From JAKPAM01 sp047601745 (GTDB taxonomy: Bacteria > Pseudomonadota > Gammaproteobacteria > Burkholderiales > Burkholderiaceae_E), in assembly GCA_047601745.1 (NCBI GenBank), contig JASGIS010000001.1, positions 3,720,001 through 3,784,000 on the forward strand: a stretch of 64,000 bases of DNA. Direction: 5' to 3'. Positions 63,473 through 64,000 of this stretch are shown piece by piece (the first letter of the stretch is position 1; every line of letters begins with the position of its first letter). The translations under genes and the position numbers were made by a program. The notes beneath the pieces are model-generated. The model was not told where the DNA came from and made no database searches. It was given only the letters and a program-made list of their open reading frames with translations.

Positions 63473-64000
63473 CGCTTGCCAAAGTTGTTTCTGCGGCATC
63501 GGCCGCGAGCTACTACGAGGGCACCGACGACTATTACAGCGAGGACGGGCGCGCGCCTTCGGCGTGGTGGGGCGCCGGTGCCGACGCGCTGGGCCTGCAC
63601 GGTGAAGTGGACAGCAGTGACTTTCGTGCGCTGCTGGAGGGGCGACTGCGGGATGGGACGGGGATGCATCGCGGCGGGGAAGGCCGCACTGCCGGCCTGG
63701 ACCTGATCTTTAGTGCGCCCAAGTCGTTGAGCATGCAGGCGCTCATCGGCGGCTCGACAGCATTGCTCGACGCGCATCAGCAGGCCGTGACCCACGCGCT
63801 GCAGTATGTGCAATCCGAGTTGGCCGTGTACCGCAGCACGCGGGAAGGCGAAACGGTCTCCATGCGCAGCGGCAACGTGGTTGCCGCCCGGTTCGACCAC
63901 GACCTCAGCCGGGAACTGGACCCGCAGGTCCATACGCATTGCGTACTACTGAATCTGACGCGGCGGCCGGACGGCCAATGGCGAGCACTCGACGCGCATC
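63466..64000 (+). CDS. MOBF relaxase (TrwC/TraI family), N-terminal part cut by window edge
   Basis: The first about 178 residues of a conjugative relaxase that nicks oriT. Two tyrosine pairs near the N-terminus (SYYEG at 16-17 and DDYYSED at 23-24) match the catalytic tyrosines of the family. GLDLIFSAPKSLS and HDLSRELDPQVHTH, with the metal-binding His triad, are diagnostic. The helicase part is expected beyond the edge. Confidence 0.92.
   Translation, partial: MLTLAKVVSAASAASYYEGTDDYYSEDGRAPSAWWGAGADALGLHGEVDSSDFRALLEGRLRDGTGMHRGGEGRTAGLDLIFSAPKSLSMQALIGGSTALLDAHQQAVTHALQYVQSELAVYRSTREGETVSMRSGNVVAARFDHDLSRELDPQVHTHCVLLNLTRRPDGQWRALDAH

Overview
The window is high-GC chromosomal DNA, probably from a betaproteobacterium of the order Burkholderiales. 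This rests on the very high GC content, the tandem double-length UvrA, the single-chain indolepyruvate ferredoxin oxidoreductase and the housekeeping gene families. Species cannot be told from the sequence alone. About 1-35.8 kb looks like ordinary core genome. From about 35.8 kb to the right edge the content becomes accessory: metal regulators, a CRISPR-Cas system, a siderophore receptor, a restriction system and a mobilization module.

Core region. The left edge holds the N-terminal part of argE, then the Entner-Doudoroff pair eda and kdgK, the tandem uvrA, a GT39-type membrane glycosyltransferase and a GGDEF-EAL cyclic-di-GMP protein. These are followed by ridA-recG, a degenerate PCu(A)C-like periplasmic protein, carA-carB, greA, a YhbY protein with a long repetitive tail, and rlmE-ftsH-folP-glmM. 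Next come an FAD-linked oxidase translationally coupled to the indolepyruvate oxidoreductase, and a winged-helix regulator paired with a beta-propeller protein.

Accessory region 1 (35.8-52.96 kb). Overlapping fur-like and zur-like genes lie next to a 22-bp perfect Zur-box-like palindrome. A broken copy of the 5' end of an O-methyltransferase gene follows (37.07 kb); the intact gene lies at 52.35 kb, so the two copies bracket the block. Between them is a complete type I-C CRISPR-Cas locus on the minus strand: cas3, [small module], cas5c, cas8c (with internal cas11c), cas7c, cas4, cas1, cas2, leader, and an array of 34 repeats and 33 spacers. An orphan VapC toxin, a secreted glutamate-carboxypeptidase-like M20 peptidase and a Fur-boxed TonB receptor complete the block.

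Two features of the CRISPR locus stand out. (1) The 434-bp gap between cas3 and cas5c holds a CreTA-like regulatory or addiction module. It has a promoter with a perfect TATAAT, a 54-codon membrane mini-protein with clustered rare Arg codons, and a degenerate single CRISPR repeat whose guide has an 8-nt seed match, next to a correct TTC PAM, in that same promoter. The inferred circuit is that Cascade, loaded with this natural guide, represses the mini-gene and possibly the cas5-cas2 operon. (2) cas4 and cas1 are joined into one open frame because a 130-bp segment carrying the cas4 end and cas1 start is inverted between 4-bp inverted repeats. Flipping it back restores normal Cas4 and Cas1 reading frames.

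Accessory region 2 (52.96-64 kb). After a strong bidirectional terminator comes a small membrane ORF and a 5'-truncated reverse transcriptase. A type I restriction-modification operon (hsdM-hsdS-DUF4268-hsdR) follows. The rightmost genes form a MOBF-type mobilization module: candidate oriT, RHH accessory protein, separate membrane anchor, VirD4/TrwB-like ATPase, and a TrwC/TraI relaxase cut by the window edge. This looks like part of an integrative or plasmid-derived mobilizable element.
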